A stretch of 64,000 bases of DNA, taken from assembly GCF_905220565.1 (NCBI RefSeq), contig NC_059406.1, positions 3,730,001 through 3,794,000 of the forward strand, read 5' to 3'. The notes beneath the pieces are model-generated. The model had not been told where the DNA came from and made no database searches. It worked only from the letters and a program-made list of their open reading frames with translations. The stretch's first letter is position 1. Every line of letters begins with the position of its first letter. The position numbers and the translations under genes were made by a program. Source of the DNA: Melitaea cinxia. Its lineage: Eukaryota > Arthropoda > Insecta > Lepidoptera > Nymphalidae. This document shows positions 42,955 through 56,137 of this stretch, one piece after another.

Positions 42955-45314
42955 CATAAAAAATATGAACATATAAAAGCTATAACAAATATCCAGTATC
43001 CAACTACCCTCAAAAACTTTATATTCAAAATTTATTATTATAACGTTCAAATTGTGAAATATATTTAAACGAAGGCTAGTAAACATCTCGAAGAAGCTAT
43101 GATCGTTCCTTGAACGTTCTAGTCCGTTCAACGCTCTAGTCGCCTTAATGCTTTTGCATATTATCCAGTGGCGCTCAACACCTGAGATGATATCGCTTTA
43201 AAGGTGTTTTAAAGCTTTGTACATCATGCCTCGTTTCATTATAGATTGTTTCCAAGAAACCCGGTTTAGTCTTAGGCTTACATTATACAAAGCTTGTGCA
43301 TTTTTTATGAAATTACTAAGAACGGTAAGTTAACGGTAAGTTTTAATTTTTTACAATACATAACATAACTGCTACCGGGATCACTAGCAAAAGTAAGCAA
43401 CAAAAATATTAAAATGAAATCACTTATAGAATAAATGGTTTTAAGGTTGTTACCTTGTAAGACGTTGACGTATCCGCAGTGCTGTGTGTGCTCAAAATGG
43501 CCCATTATAATAAGCTAGACGAATTTGTCAAGGACGAAGACGAAAAGAGATAGATGCAGTCCTTCTAATGGCCTCCGGCAGCCTCAGGGGCGACTCTCGT
43601 AAAAAAATGAGCGAATGTGTTTCCTTTTTTCTATTTTTTTTTTCTCATTCACAAGCTCATACCTCGCGAGTTAGGAGCTGGGACGTTGTTTTACGACTGC
43701 CTCTTGCGAAACTAGGTTAGATTTGTTTATTCTGTTTAATAATTTTTTTATACATTAAAGTAAAAGTTGGATAAACTCGTAACCTACTTAATGTAAGGTG
43801 AGAAAGATTCTGTAATTGTGACTTGTCCTAATTGCATATACGTTTATATAATACTTTCCTCCCGTCGTCCGTCCCTTATGTTGAGTTTTCAACTTTGCAT
43901 TTTTATTTAATTCTTGTGATATAAATTTCTTTATTGCAGTAAAAATAAGATAAGCTGTATAAATAAAGATAAATAGCTAAATGTGTAGTGAAAAATTAAG
44001 ATGATGGTTTAAAAAATTGGGAAATTTTAGAAAAAGTAACGGCTATTTAAACTGCACGCGCTTGATAGATCGCAAGATGGGACAACGTCTATCGGCTCAG
44101 ATAATGAATAACATAATTGAGATAAATTAAGCAATAATGACTTTCTAAATATTCCAAATGGCCATATTAAAAAACATAATTTTGCTGTAACATTTATCTT
44201 TTTCTTGCTACTTCAACCGTTAAAATCAAAATTTATACTCGGTTTATGCGATTGGTGTTTCTTCAATTTAACAATTAAATATTTATATGTATTTTATTTC
44301 TAGTAATATAAACTGAAATCTACGTAGAAATTTAGCAACTTACATGATTATTGACTACGCATATTTACATACGATGGTATTAAATGACACACGCTATATA
44401 AAATAAATGCTGATTACTTAATAAATAGTAGTCAATTAAATATTTTTTATTCACCCACTCAGTTTTAAATATATTTCTAAACTTGTGGATGACTTAATGT
44501 TAATGCAGTTTTCTCATTAATTAAATTTAATAAGAAAAATTTCTTCGTTGACTTAAGTAGGACGTAGACAAGACAAGTAAGAGTAAATTAAGATAGGATA
44601 GAAGACGAGTTCTTCTTCTCCCGTGTGTGGATTGCACACACACAGCTTCTATTTTTTATTACTTGTATTAATTACTTATCACGATATCGGAATATCGTCA
44701 AAGACAATTTGCCAACAACGATATGTCGCTACCCTGTACGTTTGATATACGACATAAATAAGTACATGTGACGTCATTACACGCTTAACGTGTATGCGGT
44801 GACTCGTAAAATGCCTTCCAACTCCTTCTTATGTCGTTTTATATTACATTTCATTTCATCATAAATAAAAAGAAAAATGATAATCTAATCATAAAGATTG
44901 CTCATTAAAAATTTTTTTTAGTTTATCAATTAAAATTTATACTATTTTTTTTATATTCATATGAAAAGTAAACAGTAAATAAATTAAAATCAACAAAGTT
45001 CCAAATTCTTGTTAAGCGTTAGAGACACTTGTATTTATGCTTAATTGAAAGGTTTATATTTCTCGTCTAAAGTGTAAGTAAGACTTCGTTCAATGATTTA
45101 TTAAATACTTTTGTTAGACGATAGGTACATTATACATAGAATTATTGAGTTGTCTTTTTGGTTCATAAATATAACGCTCTTATGTAAATTTCTGAGTTTA
45201 TTCAAAAAACCAGCATTTTACTAGTTCAGATATTTTTTTCAATTTTATTTATAAAAATGTAAGTTGTGCCATTTTTAATAAATACTTTTTTCCCAAGAAA
45301 CAATTTCAAAAAAT
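42955..45314. other. Intergenic DNA, no gene recognised
   Basis: No gene recognised. A GC-richer island at 43555-43705 ('ggcctccggcagcctcaggg') is unassigned and has no long open frame. Confidence 0.35.
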
Positions 45315-46875
45315 CTTATGTTATCACACACACACACACTTCAGCCTATCGCAGTCCACTGCTGGACATAGGCCTCCCCAAGTTCGCGCCACACATCCCG
45401 GTCTTCCGCAATCCTCATCCAGCCTATACCGGCAATCTTACGTAGATCGTCGGTCCAACGGGCCGGAGGACGTCCCACACTGCGTTTGCCAAGACGCGGT
45501 CTCCACTCTAGGACCCGTCTACTCCAACGGCCATCGGTCCTGCGACACAGATGACCAGCCCACTGCCACTTCAACTTGCTAATTCTGTGGGCTATGTCGG
45601 TTACTTTCGTTTTCCCGCGGATAGTCTCATTTCTAATCCTGTCTTTGAGAGAGACCCCAAGCATAGCCCGTTCCATTGCACGTTGAGCGACTTTAAACTT
45701 GTGGACCAGTCCCTTGGTCAGTGTCCACGTCTCGGCTCCGTATGTTAACACAGGCAGGACGCATTGCTCGAAAGCTTTTGTCTTCAAGCATTGCGGAATC
45801 TTCGAAGTGAAGACTCGACGGAGTCTGCCAAACGCCGCCCAGCCCAACCGAATCCCCCTATCGGCCTCCTTCTCGAAGTTGTTGCGGCCTAGTTGGATAG
45901 TATGGCCTAGGTAAATATAATCCTGAACAACTTCGAGAAGGGTACCATCGACCGATACCGGTATCGGTATGACTTGGTTGTTAAACATAACTTTCGTCTT
46001 ATCCAAGTTCATACAGAGACCGACACGTCGGGAGGACTCGTTTAGGCCGGCCAGCATTTGGCCTAACTCATTCAGCGTCTCCGCAAAGATGACAATATCG
46101 TCGGCGAAACGAAGGTGAGAGATGAATTCACCGTTGACGTTGATGCCCCGTTCCCCCCAATCCAAGGTCTTAAAAACATCCTCTAGCGCAGTGGTAAACA
46201 GTTTCGGTGATATTACATCCCCCTGTCTTACCCCGCGCCGGAGGGAAATAGGTCTTGTTCTTTGGTCATTGACATGAACGGTCATCGTCGCCGCGTCGTA
46301 CATAGATTTTAGTACCTCGATGTATCGCCAGTCGATATGACATCTCTGCAGAGAGTCCAGGACAGCCCAGGTCTCGACGGAGTCGAAGGCTTTCTCGTAG
46401 TCCACAAATGCCATACACAGCGGTTGATTATATTCTTCCGTCTTTTGGATAATCTGCCGAACAGTATGGATGTGGTCCACGGTGCTGTAGCCATTTCGAA
46501 ACCCAGCCTGCTCTGGTGGTTGGAATTCGTCGAGTCTTCTGGCGAGACGATTCGTAACAACCCTCGAAAACAGCTTATAGACGTGGCTCAGAAGTGAGAT
46601 CGGTCTGTAATTCTTTAACAGAGACTTATCGCCTCTCTTAAAGAACAGCACCACCACACTCCTGGACCACGCCTCCGGCGTGGTACCTCGATGGATGACG
46701 GCGTTAAATAGTCTTGCCAAGGCTTTCAGGACAGGTCGCCCTGCGGCTTTAAGGAGTTCAGTGGTAACTCCGTCATCCCCCGGGGCCCTTCCGTTTTTAA
46801 GCTGCCCGAGCGCTGCACCAATCTCATCCTCTTCGAAGTCCGGGATACACTCCGAATAATGGCTTATGTTATCAC
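45315..46875 (-). mobile_element. 5'-truncated RTE-type LINE with 13-bp target-site duplication
   Basis: CTTATGTTATCAC flanks the insert at 45315-45327 and 46863-46875. The 3' end lies at the left and carries a (GT)n tail on the minus strand (45328-45339). The 5' end is truncated inside the ORF. The 3' end 'cctatgtccagcagtggact' is shared with the short copy at 42397 and the SINEs at 24276 and 50994. Confidence 0.85.
45341..46861 (-). CDS. RTE-type LINE reverse transcriptase, 5'-truncated
   Basis: Open from the truncation to TGA. There is no native start; the first usable start-type codon is TTG at 46720, but the frame is open for a further ~47 codons upstream, including a KNGRAPGDDGV segment typical of the region before the fingers domain. 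Counting from 46720: NYRPISLL (about 37-44), motif A FVDYEKAFD (105-113), RQGD (165-168), catalytic FADD (205-208) and a C-terminal KLKWQWAGHLCRR segment near 370-390. These match the abundant lepidopteran 'endonuclease-reverse transcriptase' proteins of the RTE type. The endonuclease domain is absent because of truncation. Catalytic residues are intact. Confidence 0.85.
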   Translation of the reverse strand, partial: HYSECIPDFEEDEIGAALGQLKNGRAPGDDGVTTELLKAAGRPVLKALARLFNAVIHRGTTPEAWSRSVVVLFFKRGDKSLLKNYRPISLLSHVYKLFSRVVTNRLARRLDEFQPPEQAGFRNGYSTVDHIHTVRQIIQKTEEYNQPLCMAFVDYEKAFDSVETWAVLDSLQRCHIDWRYIEVLKSMYDAATMTVHVNDQRTRPISLRRGVRQGDVISPKLFTTALEDVFKTLDWGERGINVNGEFISHLRFADDIVIFAETLNELGQMLAGLNESSRRVGLCMNLDKTKVMFNNQVIPIPVSVDGTLLEVVQDYIYLGHTIQLGRNNFEKEADRGIRLGWAAFGRLRRVFTSKIPQCLKTKAFEQCVLPVLTYGAETWTLTKGLVHKFKVAQRAMERAMLGVSLKDRIRNETIRGKTKVTDIAHRISKLKWQWAGHLCRRTDGRWSRRVLEWRPRLGKRSVGRPPARWTDDLRKIAGIGWMRIAEDRDVWRELGEAYVQQWTAIG

Positions 46876-49713
46876 TTTTTGTAATTTAATATTTTAGCTT
46901 TACTTGTCACACATTCAAAAATTAACGGAAATCTTTTATATTTCCATTCGAAACTGATCTAGTTTCTGTATGTTTAATTTATGCGATCTCTTAAAATTAT
47001 TACTAAATTATAGCTTTTGTGTTAAAATGTTGATGAACCTAGAAAAACTAGCCGCTACCATGACACCTGCAACGTCGCCGAAATTTCGAGAGTTTCGAAA
47101 CAACAATCGCAGTAAGTCTAGGAAATTCAAGAGTGTGAAAAAAACTAATTATTATAAATAAATAAATAAAACAATTTAATTAAAAACAAAATAATTTCAC
47201 TTCAACAAAACCAACAGTTCATTACACTGCTTGGTTAAAAATATACAAAAGAGACACTGTATACACTCCCTACAGTTTATTGTCGCCATTTTCTGGAGGC
47301 CTTTGTTAGGCGGGACGCTCAGTTCGTAACTGTGTGTGGTACAGGCGACAACGTTTAAGCGATAATAAAACAAAACCAAAAAAAGTCTTTTGAAGTTCCA
47401 CCTCCCAATTTTACTCATTCAAATCCCAATCAGGGACAATTGCGTGACTAAAACATTATAATCGAAGTACTAAGCAGTCGGTGAGTGCATGCTCTCACCG
47501 TCGTCGTTCGTCACCTCAACAAAGATTACCAAAAATAAATCAAAGTATATTTTTTTAGAAGAATATTTGTCATTCGTCGAAAAAGAAGCCTTTCGATACG
47601 AAGGTTCTCTCGATTTAAAATGTGAATTGTATACATAAGAGAGCGTCATGTAGATAGCTATGTAAGTAAACTTTATTTTAAATTGTTAATAAAATTTATG
47701 TTTTATACATCTACACAAATATAATGGCTAAAGTTACCGATTAAAGTGAATATTGGCGTTTTATGTTACCCTGTTATACAAAAACGAGTGCAGAATTTTA
47801 AGTCTGTTTCGTTGTTTAGTAGGTCACGCGTGCGGAATGTAGGCACTCGTGTCTACTTTAGGCAGTTTATATTCTATTGAATTGAATTTTCTGATACGAA
47901 TTTAATGTACTTGCGATACATAGATAATGTAAAATGTTATGTATCGAACATGTTAAATAAGAGTGTCGTACATAAAAGTAAGATTTTCAGATATGTGTTA
48001 ATATTTCGTGTTTATTTTTAGAATATTTTTATAAAAATCAATAATTATTGACGTAATTTGATTCACAGTTTTTTCTTAGTGAATTTTAGTCTACTTATTT
48101 TATAACGACATTTTTCAATTAGAGTTTATAAAATACCTATTAATATGGAAACTTTAACAATTTTTTGGGATCTAATGTTTAACAATTGTATACGTTTTCA
48201 GTACTTATTTACCAATCTTCCTCTGCCTTAAGCCGCGGCAGGAGTCCGAGGTCTGGATCAAACCAGGTATAACCTTAAATATTAATGTTTATGCGTGTTT
48301 GCGAGCAGCAGCGATAGGGTTAAAATTTTGAAAATGTTCAAATACATTTGGTAGTAACTTTTAATGAGATCGTTATACTCGCTTTTCGCTGAAATTCGCT
48401 GAAACACTATTACACCGAAAGCAAAGATTTGTTTATATGACCAATAAACTTTGAAATTATGGAACACCTCAAAAAATTATTTCATAATTACAGACCAAGA
48501 AAATACCCAGATCTATTAAGGAATAAGTTAATAAAATAGGCTATATTATACACTAAGATACAACTAAGTGTAAACCACAACAGGTGGTTATTTTACAACT
48601 AGCGAACTCTGTTCATATCATATACTAAAACCTGCTCCAAAACACACTGCATCTTATGGTATTATTTCCATCAATATCTTTCGTAGAACCTATATTTGAA
48701 CGAAAAAACCGGCTCTATATTTATTAATATAGATAGAAGATAGATTAACTTTTATTATAATACATACATATATATAATCACGCCTCTTTCCCGTAGGGGT
48801 AGGCAGAGACCGCTTTTTTCCACTTGCTTCGATCCTTACACACTTCTTTCGCTTCGTCCACTTGTTATTTATTATTATAATTATAATCATTAATTTACCA
48901 AAGCATTTCACTATTGTAAAATAAATGCAATTTTTTTTATGTTTATATAATTAGCTAGGCTTGCGTTTAACCACTATTTCACATGATGTTAAATGAGAAT
49001 GTGGGTCTGCGATAGAGTACGTTTACCTAGTAGTCTATTCACTCGCGACTCAAAGATCCCCAGAGCTAGTTAGTTGTAGCTATCCGGAAACAAAGACGCT
49101 GGTAGAGAGTTAAAAATATATATTCGAAAAAAAACCTCTGGGGTGGGGTGGCTCTAGGTAATTGTTTGGGAATTGAAATAAGTACAAGCTCATTATTGAA
49201 AAAATATTTACACTGATTTCAGAAATGGCTATTGAACGTGTTCTTTTAAAAAAAAACTTTTAATCTCTACTATACAATGTATTACGTCTGAATGTATCAG
49301 ACGGACAAACCTACGGCTACACAGATACACAATCTCACGTATGAATTCTTTTATTCCCGGTTTTTATTCCCGGTATGAAAAGTATTGTGGTTTATAAAAA
49401 TATACTCAGGATATCTGTTACTATTATAGTGATTTTAATTAAAAAACCATTTTCTGAGCACAAGATGCATGCATCTGCATACGTACGGGTATTATCTATA
49501 AAAATGAAGCTTCATCTCTTCATTTCCAATATTGTAATACAAAAACCTATTTATAAAAATAATTATTATATGTAATAACATCAAAAGAAGATTTTTATTT
49601 AAAATTCTGTATTTAAGAAATATAACAAAAAATTTGGTTTTTGTTCATTAATGCATATTGCAGATAATTTAATCGTTTAAGCATTGTTTATTGTATAACT
49701 AAATATAAATTAA
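46876..49713. other. Intergenic DNA, no gene recognised
   Basis: No supported gene. A small GC-richer frame at 47028-47111 ends at a good 5' splice-type site (GTAAGT at 47112-47117) and could be an isolated exon, but it is short and unrecognised. Confidence 0.35.
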
Positions 49714-49982
49714 CTGAGGTAGGGCACAGCAGGAATTTCCTGCTCAAAATATGGAGCAGCTCGACTGGGGTAGTGCCTTGACCTTACAGAAGATCACAGC
49801 AAAATAATACTGTTTTCAAGCAGTATTGTGTTCCTGCTGGTGAGTAAAGTGACCAGAGCTCATGGCCCCCAATTGGGGATTGGGTCGGCAACGCGCTTGC
49901 GATGCTTCTGGTGTTGCAGGCGTCTATAAGCTACGGTAATCTCTTACCATCAGGTGAGCCGTACGCTTGTTTGCCGACCTAG
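49714..49982 (+). mobile_element. SINE family A, well preserved
   Basis: Runs from 'ctgaggtagggcacagcagg' to 'cttgtttgccgacctagtga', followed by an AT-rich tail. One of the closest matches to the family consensus in the window. Confidence 0.7.
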
Positions 49983-50015
49983 TGAAATAAATATATAAAT
50001 AAATATCTTATAAAA

Positions 50016-50085
50016 TACACACACGGTCGTCTGTTCCTATGGTAAGCAACTTAATGCTTGTTATGGGAAACAGCCGACTGCTATA
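50016..50085 (-). mobile_element. SINE family C, 3' part
   Basis: 'cacacggtcgtctgttccta ... agccgactgct' is the reverse complement of the body of the SINE at 63442. The tRNA-like head is not seen. Confidence 0.5.
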
Positions 50086-50993
50086 AGTATATTTTTGGAT
50101 TGGATAAATATACATAGAAATAATACATATATAAATACATATATTACTCTATACTACTATTCTCTTTTACATATATTTTTTTTTATTTCAAACATATTAT
50201 ATATTATCTTTTAATGGTTCAAGATAGAAATACTTCAAACAAAATATGTGTATTCAATTCTTTAGAGTTCGTCGCGATCGTTATTTGAACGACTTAATAA
50301 TACATGAAAGCCGAATTTATACCGTTTTATGAAAGAAATTGAGAATTAAAAATAACATGTATTTTGATGAGTGTACATCGATAACTTTGTTGCCCTTCAA
50401 ATTTTCTGTTTGGTTATTTTTTTATAATTTACATATATTTTGATTTATCATATACTTAAACCAGATCTTTACTTTGATTTTAATAGACATGAATCAAATA
50501 GAAACACTATCCAATAAATGTTGGTTCTACCGTTTATTGCCTTTAGAACAAAACATGTAAATTAAATTAGTTAAAATATTCTTAATTGTTTGCAAAAACA
50601 ATGAGGTAGACTTATCAAAATTGTCCTTACTTTCCACAATCGGTATTAGTTACAATTAAAATTTATACTTTTGATAAAGGAAGGATATCCAATGATTGGA
50701 ATAATGGTTGACCTCGAACTGTGCCATTTGCCCGGAAATTCCGATGTTATTGTTACGAATTGCCTTTTGGGCAACAATGCCTTTCGGCTGACAAATAGAT
50801 GATTTGGGCCAGTTATTATTGTCAAAATTGTGAGTGGACAAGTTAGGGTGGGATCAATTCAACATTATGAGCGGATAGTTAGTATATCTCGCAAAGCTTG
50901 AAAATAGAGATATGGTACCTTTAAGTATTTATATATCTATAAAACACGTTAATGAAACCTAAGACGCAATTTTAAAGTTTTTCTATTATACCG
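50086..50993. other. AT-rich DNA, no gene recognised
   Basis: No feature I can support. Confidence 0.3.
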
Positions 50994-51366
50994 TAACGTG
51001 AACTCATGTGTGTTGCCCATAGTCACCACGCTGGGCAGGCGGGTTGGTGACCGCAGTACTGGCTTTGTCGCACCGAAGATGCTGCTGCCCGTCTTCGGCC
51101 TGTGTATTTCAAAGCCAGCAGCTGGATGGTTATCCCTCCACCGGTCGGCTTTTTAAGTTCCAAGGTGGTAGTGGAACTGTGTTATCCCTTAGTCGCCTCT
51201 TACGACACCCACGGGAAGAGAAGGGGTGGCTATATTCTTTACCGTAGCCACACAGTACACACACATGAGTTCACGTTATTTTTGGCGTAACTTGTGAGGC
51301 CTATGTCCAGCAGTGGACTGTATAGGCTGTAATGATGATGATGATGAGTATGATGATGATGATGAT
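50994..51366 (+). mobile_element. RTE-linked SINE with 5' inversion (twin priming)
   Basis: Bases 51258-51330 are the 3' end of the RTE-linked SINE in plus orientation, followed by a (ATG)n tail to 51366. Bases 50994-51257 are the 5' part of the same element but inverted. A 20-bp segment around 'acatgagttcacgtta' appears in both parts, giving inverted arms at 50994-51013 and 51259-51278. This is the classic product of twin priming during LINE-driven insertion. Only a 6-bp candidate target duplication (ACCGTA) is visible. Confidence 0.75.
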
Positions 51367-52718
51367 TGCACCGTACAATCATTACAGTTTCAATTTAAAA
51401 TCAATTCAATTTTAAACATGTTATATTTATGAAACTATAGATTTTAAAGTTAAAACTTTAATGTATTAGATCGATCAAAGTCAGTGCACGCTGCGTCTAT
51501 ATATTTCCAAGTTTAATTGATCGCTTCTGGAATCTAGTACAGGTTGCTATCTAATTTTCAGCCACTGAATACTTTAGAGGAATATATTTTAACAACAATT
51601 TACATCTCGCCTTAAATAGTTAATAGCGTGTGTATATAAGGATGAGTTTAGTCGAGTAAGTAAATACTTTTTAGAGGCAGCGTTCACGAGATACTTCCGA
51701 CCTCACACGTGCCCAAACTTTTAATTCCGAACAGCATCGTTTTGAGATGTTAAACGAGAACTACTCGAGTTTCGGGAGTTGGACATTTCGAGTGCCTAAA
51801 CTTATAAAGCGAAGTCCTTTTCATGCGTTACTGTTTTCGAATTTTTTTATCCGTTATTCGAGTGTTGAATATTTCAATAACAAAAATTTATATATTTTTT
51901 TTTTGTTTTTGCTTATTGCTTTTTGTTTGTACGTTCGGTATGCTAATTATTTTGAAGTGGTCTTTGCTTGAGACTCGCTCTGGTAAGTTTATGATGGTAA
52001 TTTTTTTACAACGGCGAGACCAAATCTCATTAAATTATACCTCCCGAATAATAATATCTTTATTATTTTGTTTAACAGTCATACTTTGAGTATTCGTTAT
52101 AAAACTAAGCGTTTCCCAAAGTCTTGACAACTCCTCTTATCACTTAACCTGTCATACTCGTCATCATTTTTACTTCTCTCAATTATTCTAGAAGAATTAC
52201 ATAACAAATTAAGTAACATAAAGCAATAACAAATAAGCCTTTATATTTCCCTTTTACCGGTAAATCTTGGAATACATTGGAAAATAGCCTTAAATTCGTA
52301 CGTCTCGTCATTGAGAACATAACATCCCCTTAGGACACACGATACAACCAACGCCTACAATAAGTAGTGTAAACACGTAACGTTTGCATTTCACTGAAAA
52401 CCGGGTCAGGGGCCATGAACACGGGTTTTCCATCACCCATGCCTCTCAAACCTTACGTTTCTATTTTAGCGCGATTTTATAAACATTTATTTAAAATTAA
52501 CTTGAAAGATTGGGTTTTGTGTTATGTTTAGCTGACTCAAATATAATTTGCTATTGCATTCGAATCTAAGATATGATTGTTAATGTTTTTTGAACTTACG
52601 TTCTAAGTACATTTATTTACTTTACGTTTAACATTATACACTAGACCACAAGGAAATAGGGTCGACTACAAAATCTAGTATCTATGAATATGTAACACAA
52701 ATCGATATAAAAATTGTG
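51367..52718. other. Intergenic DNA, no gene recognised
   Basis: No supported gene. Two overlapping frames at 51747-52089 are Phe- and Leu-rich and unrecognised. Confidence 0.3.
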
Positions 52719-53020
52719 TTTGCTGGCAAACGAAAAAAACTGACTTCAATTACATCGACAAGTAATAGAACGTAAGTAGACGAAAAAATTTAACAAACAC
52801 ACTAGTCGCCACAACGATTTTCGAGGGTTCTCCTCGATTTCTCTGGAATTCCATCATCATCAGATCCTGGTTTTCATATCATGGTAACCTTGCGATATCT
52901 CCTTTTTAACAAAAAATGAACTATCAAAATCGATTCATAAACGACGAAGTTATCCCCGAACATACACAAAAAAATATATATAGGTCGAATGGAGTAACCT
53001 CATCCTTTTTTGAAGTCGGT
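52719..53020 (-). mobile_element. Palindromic 'gacttcaaaaaaggagg' element, internally deleted
   Basis: Begins with the hairpin gtttgc-tg-gcaaac and ends 'ccttttttgaagtcggt'. At about 300 bp it is shorter than the 42549 copy because an internal segment near 52795 is missing. Confidence 0.65.
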
Positions 53021-53547
53021 ATAAAACATTTTCTATTAGTAACACTTTATTCTTGAATATTTTCTGTCTAATTTATTTTGTCAAAATACGAATTACATTA
53101 GATATCGTAGCAATTGGAAGATACCCCATCTGTTATCAATATTATTACTGGGCTTCTTGTACTGACAATTATAGTAACGTATTTTTGCGCAACTAAAAAC
53201 AAAATTGTAGATAAATGTTAGATATAAACATTATAATCTTATTTATTAGCTATCTCCTAAAAATAAAACAATGTCTCAAACTTTACAACACCAGTCACAA
53301 ACAAAACAGAAATATACTCGTATTTTAATTGACAGTAAATATATTCGCCACGCAAGTTACACGCATATCATATAGTAATGTCATTAAATAAAACAAAATT
53401 TCTCTCCCATATCTAACGATACTGAATAAACCTATGATGAGTCGAATTTGAATTTTAATTCTGTTAAGTATATAGTTATGAATGAAGTAATAGAAATAAA
53501 ACTTTGCATTCTATTTCGTTTTGAAAAATATGTCTTTATTTTAGATA
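53021..53547. other. AT-rich spacer
   Basis: No feature seen. Confidence 0.3.
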
Positions 53548-53825
53548 CTAGGTGTGCCCGCAGCTTCGTCCGCATGGAATTTAACAAAATAAGCTATTGT
53601 TCAGTTCGCAGTTATAAAATAAAAAAAATAAAAGAAACCTTAGTTACTCCTTATTACATCAGCTATCTGCTAGTGATAGTCCCATCAAAATGGGTCCAAC
53701 CGTTTCAGAGATTAGCCGGAACAAGCAGACAGACAGACAGACAGACGACAAAAAAATATAAAAAGTGTTGTTTTGGTATATGTACCGAACACGAATTTAG
53801 TAAAAAGCGGTTATTTTAATATTAC
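53548..53825 (-). mobile_element. Helitron-like element (Lep1-like), 5' end lost
   Basis: CTAG at 53548-53551 after A, then 'tgcccgcagcttcgtccgca'. The body matches 26017 and 54209 up to 'ggttattttaatatta', where the remaining 5' end is missing. It carries an expanded (GACA)n at 53725-53745. A 123-codon frame across it is fortuitous. Confidence 0.65.
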
Positions 53826-54208
53826 TTATTCATAAATTCGCTTTGAAATAAAAACGTTGACAGTGGACATGGACATTTTAGATATATCTATTTTAACCAT
53901 TATTCTAAAACAATAGTTATCATAAGCTAGAAGAGTACATAAATTACTAATTATCAAAACCCCATTTTTAATTACATATACACTCTTCCATACATAATAT
54001 TTTAATTTATGTGTCAAATTCTAAATAGCCCGGTATTACGCTTGATCCGAATTTAATAATATTGTCGAACGAATAATTACACGTTGGGTTAATGTTTTGC
54101 GGTCATGGTACAGTAATCACAATAAATTTTACTTTTGTTTAGTGTATGAAGAAATATATAATACTATAAATGTGTGTTTGTTTAAGCAGGTTTTAATTTA
54201 TTTCACAA

Positions 54209-54509
54209 CTAGCTATGCCCGCGACTTCGTCCGCGTGGAATTTAACAAAATAATTATTGTTCAGTTCGCAGAGTTAAAAAAAATCTAAAACAAAGGTAGC
54301 CTAAATTACTCTTTATTACATCAGCCAGTAAAACTCCCGTCCGAATCGGACCAGCCCTTTAAAAGATTAAACAAACAGACAAAAACTATTAAAAAAAAAT
54401 GTTATTTTGGTATATGTGAATTAAGTAAAAAGCGGTTATTTTAATATCACAAACAGATACTAACCAATTTACCAACCCACCAATTACCAATTTTATTTAT
54501 TTGTATAGA
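54209..54509 (-). mobile_element. Helitron-like element, complete (Lep1-like)
   Basis: The plus strand reads A54208-CTAGCTATGCCCGCGACTTCG ... TTATTTGTATAGA-T54510. Both termini, the 3' hairpin and the A/T target are intact. It lies about 380 bases from the relative at 53548. Confidence 0.7.
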
Positions 54510-55481
54510 TATGACTTGACTTTCCATAAAAGTTTAATATATTTGTAGTTTTGTAGAGAAAGGGGTTAAGTATTTCTATTATACCGTTATTTATAACAGC
54601 ATAAGTTCTCGACAAAATCGAAACATACGCTTGTCTTTTTTTAATCAGTGTGATCTATATTATGCTAAATTAAAAAACGAATTGTTTGTTACTATAATTC
54701 AAAAATAAAAAAAATGATTAAAATTAGATATAATTTTAAGAGATCGATGTTGAAGTAACTATTACAAACGTTTTATGATATTTTCAAAAGAGTCAAGCCG
54801 TCTGACTGTTCTTAAGATGTAATTAAAAATATGTATAAATCAAACAATATTTTAGAAAATAACTTAGTAATAAAAAATATTTTAATAAGAAACCCTTATG
54901 TTGCTTCCAAACTTTTTAAAATATCTAGCAAACTAAATTCAATATGTAGATATATATTAATATAACACTACAAGCTACTACACAATAAAAAGACAATGTT
55001 ACCATATGTACATAATTTTCATGTTCAATTCGACGTAAGTACAACTAACTACGATAGCTTTAAAAGAAAATAAATAGGTGGGTAATATTATTGATTAGTT
55101 GTATCAAATTCACCCTAACAGTTTCCAATTAACCATAAAGTAAAAATAAATTTTCTTACTGATTTTTTAGGTGGAAATGATATCAGAATTTATACAGGAT
55201 AAATTAAAATTAAAATAATTCACCAACGACAAAAGTACCTAGATAAGCCTCCTTGAATATAGTATATTGTCAATTTGAATTTGCTACGTTTCACAAGAGT
55301 GGAAACGTAATTATACATGTCAAACGTTGTGAAAAGGATCAAAATAAAATGAGGATAAAAACTCCTAGGCTGTTTCATATCATACAATAAATTAATATAC
55401 CACGAGTGTAAACAAATACTATTTATTTACATTGTTTGTATTTGCAACGAAACCAAACCGACCGATTTGATATGTAAAATC
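54510..55481. other. AT-rich DNA, no gene recognised
   Basis: No feature I can support. Confidence 0.3.
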
Positions 55482-55577
55482 CTACTGCAAGGCACAGACC
55501 TTCTTCTCCATGTAGGAAAAGGTTCAGCTTAATCCACCATGCTACTCAACTGCGGGTTGGCGGATATATTCCTTATT
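55482..55577 (-). mobile_element. SINE family B fragment
   Basis: Degenerate match to the 3' third of family B in reverse, including 'cttaatccaccatgctactc' and 'tgcgggttggcggatatatt'. Confidence 0.5.
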
Positions 55578-56137
55578 AGGAATATCGACTACTATCATCA
55601 GTATTTACCTACCCTAATTTAATTGATATTATATAACATCAAACAATTACAGAAAAAAAAACTTGTAAAGGAACAATTGTTTGAGCGTTGATTACATTTC
55701 TTAGTATATTATTATTTCTGAAGTTTAGAAGAATTTTAAGTAGAATTTTAAATAATTTCCCCGCAGGCAATCCTTGACACGTTCTTAATATTCTAACAGA
55801 GGTGAACGAAACTTTTCCATTTAATTATAATTTTATTACGATAAAAATACTTAAAGATATTATTTTATTTGTTATTTTTGAAGTTTCTGTAGAAACAAAT
55901 ATGAATAATAATCCAAATCCAAGCCGGATGTACTACTTTTGCCTCTATATAATTATTCCGAAACTTATCAGAATAATTCATAGCATCACAGAGAGGTATT
56001 AGTAAGTCACAGCTGAGTCATGGCGTCTGTACAAACAATTATATGAAGCAGTTTGATAAGCTTACAAACTTGCACGTCAAACTTTGAGACGACTATGGCG
56101 TCCTCGTCACTATACCAAAGAATGCATATATTATAAA
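55578..56137. other. Spacer, no gene recognised
   Basis: AT-rich. The 66-codon frame at 55802-56002 has no recognisable domain. Confidence 0.3.

Noticed and set aside
45551..46597. Plus-strand frames over the second LINE
   Set aside because: Antisense shadows of the reverse transcriptase frame.
51747..52089. Hydrophobic frames that might be a small membrane protein
   Set aside because: Two competing frames, T-rich composition and no recognisable family. Not enough to call a gene.
53448..53819. 123-codon frame
   Set aside because: Its second half translates the Helitron-like element at 53548; no domain.
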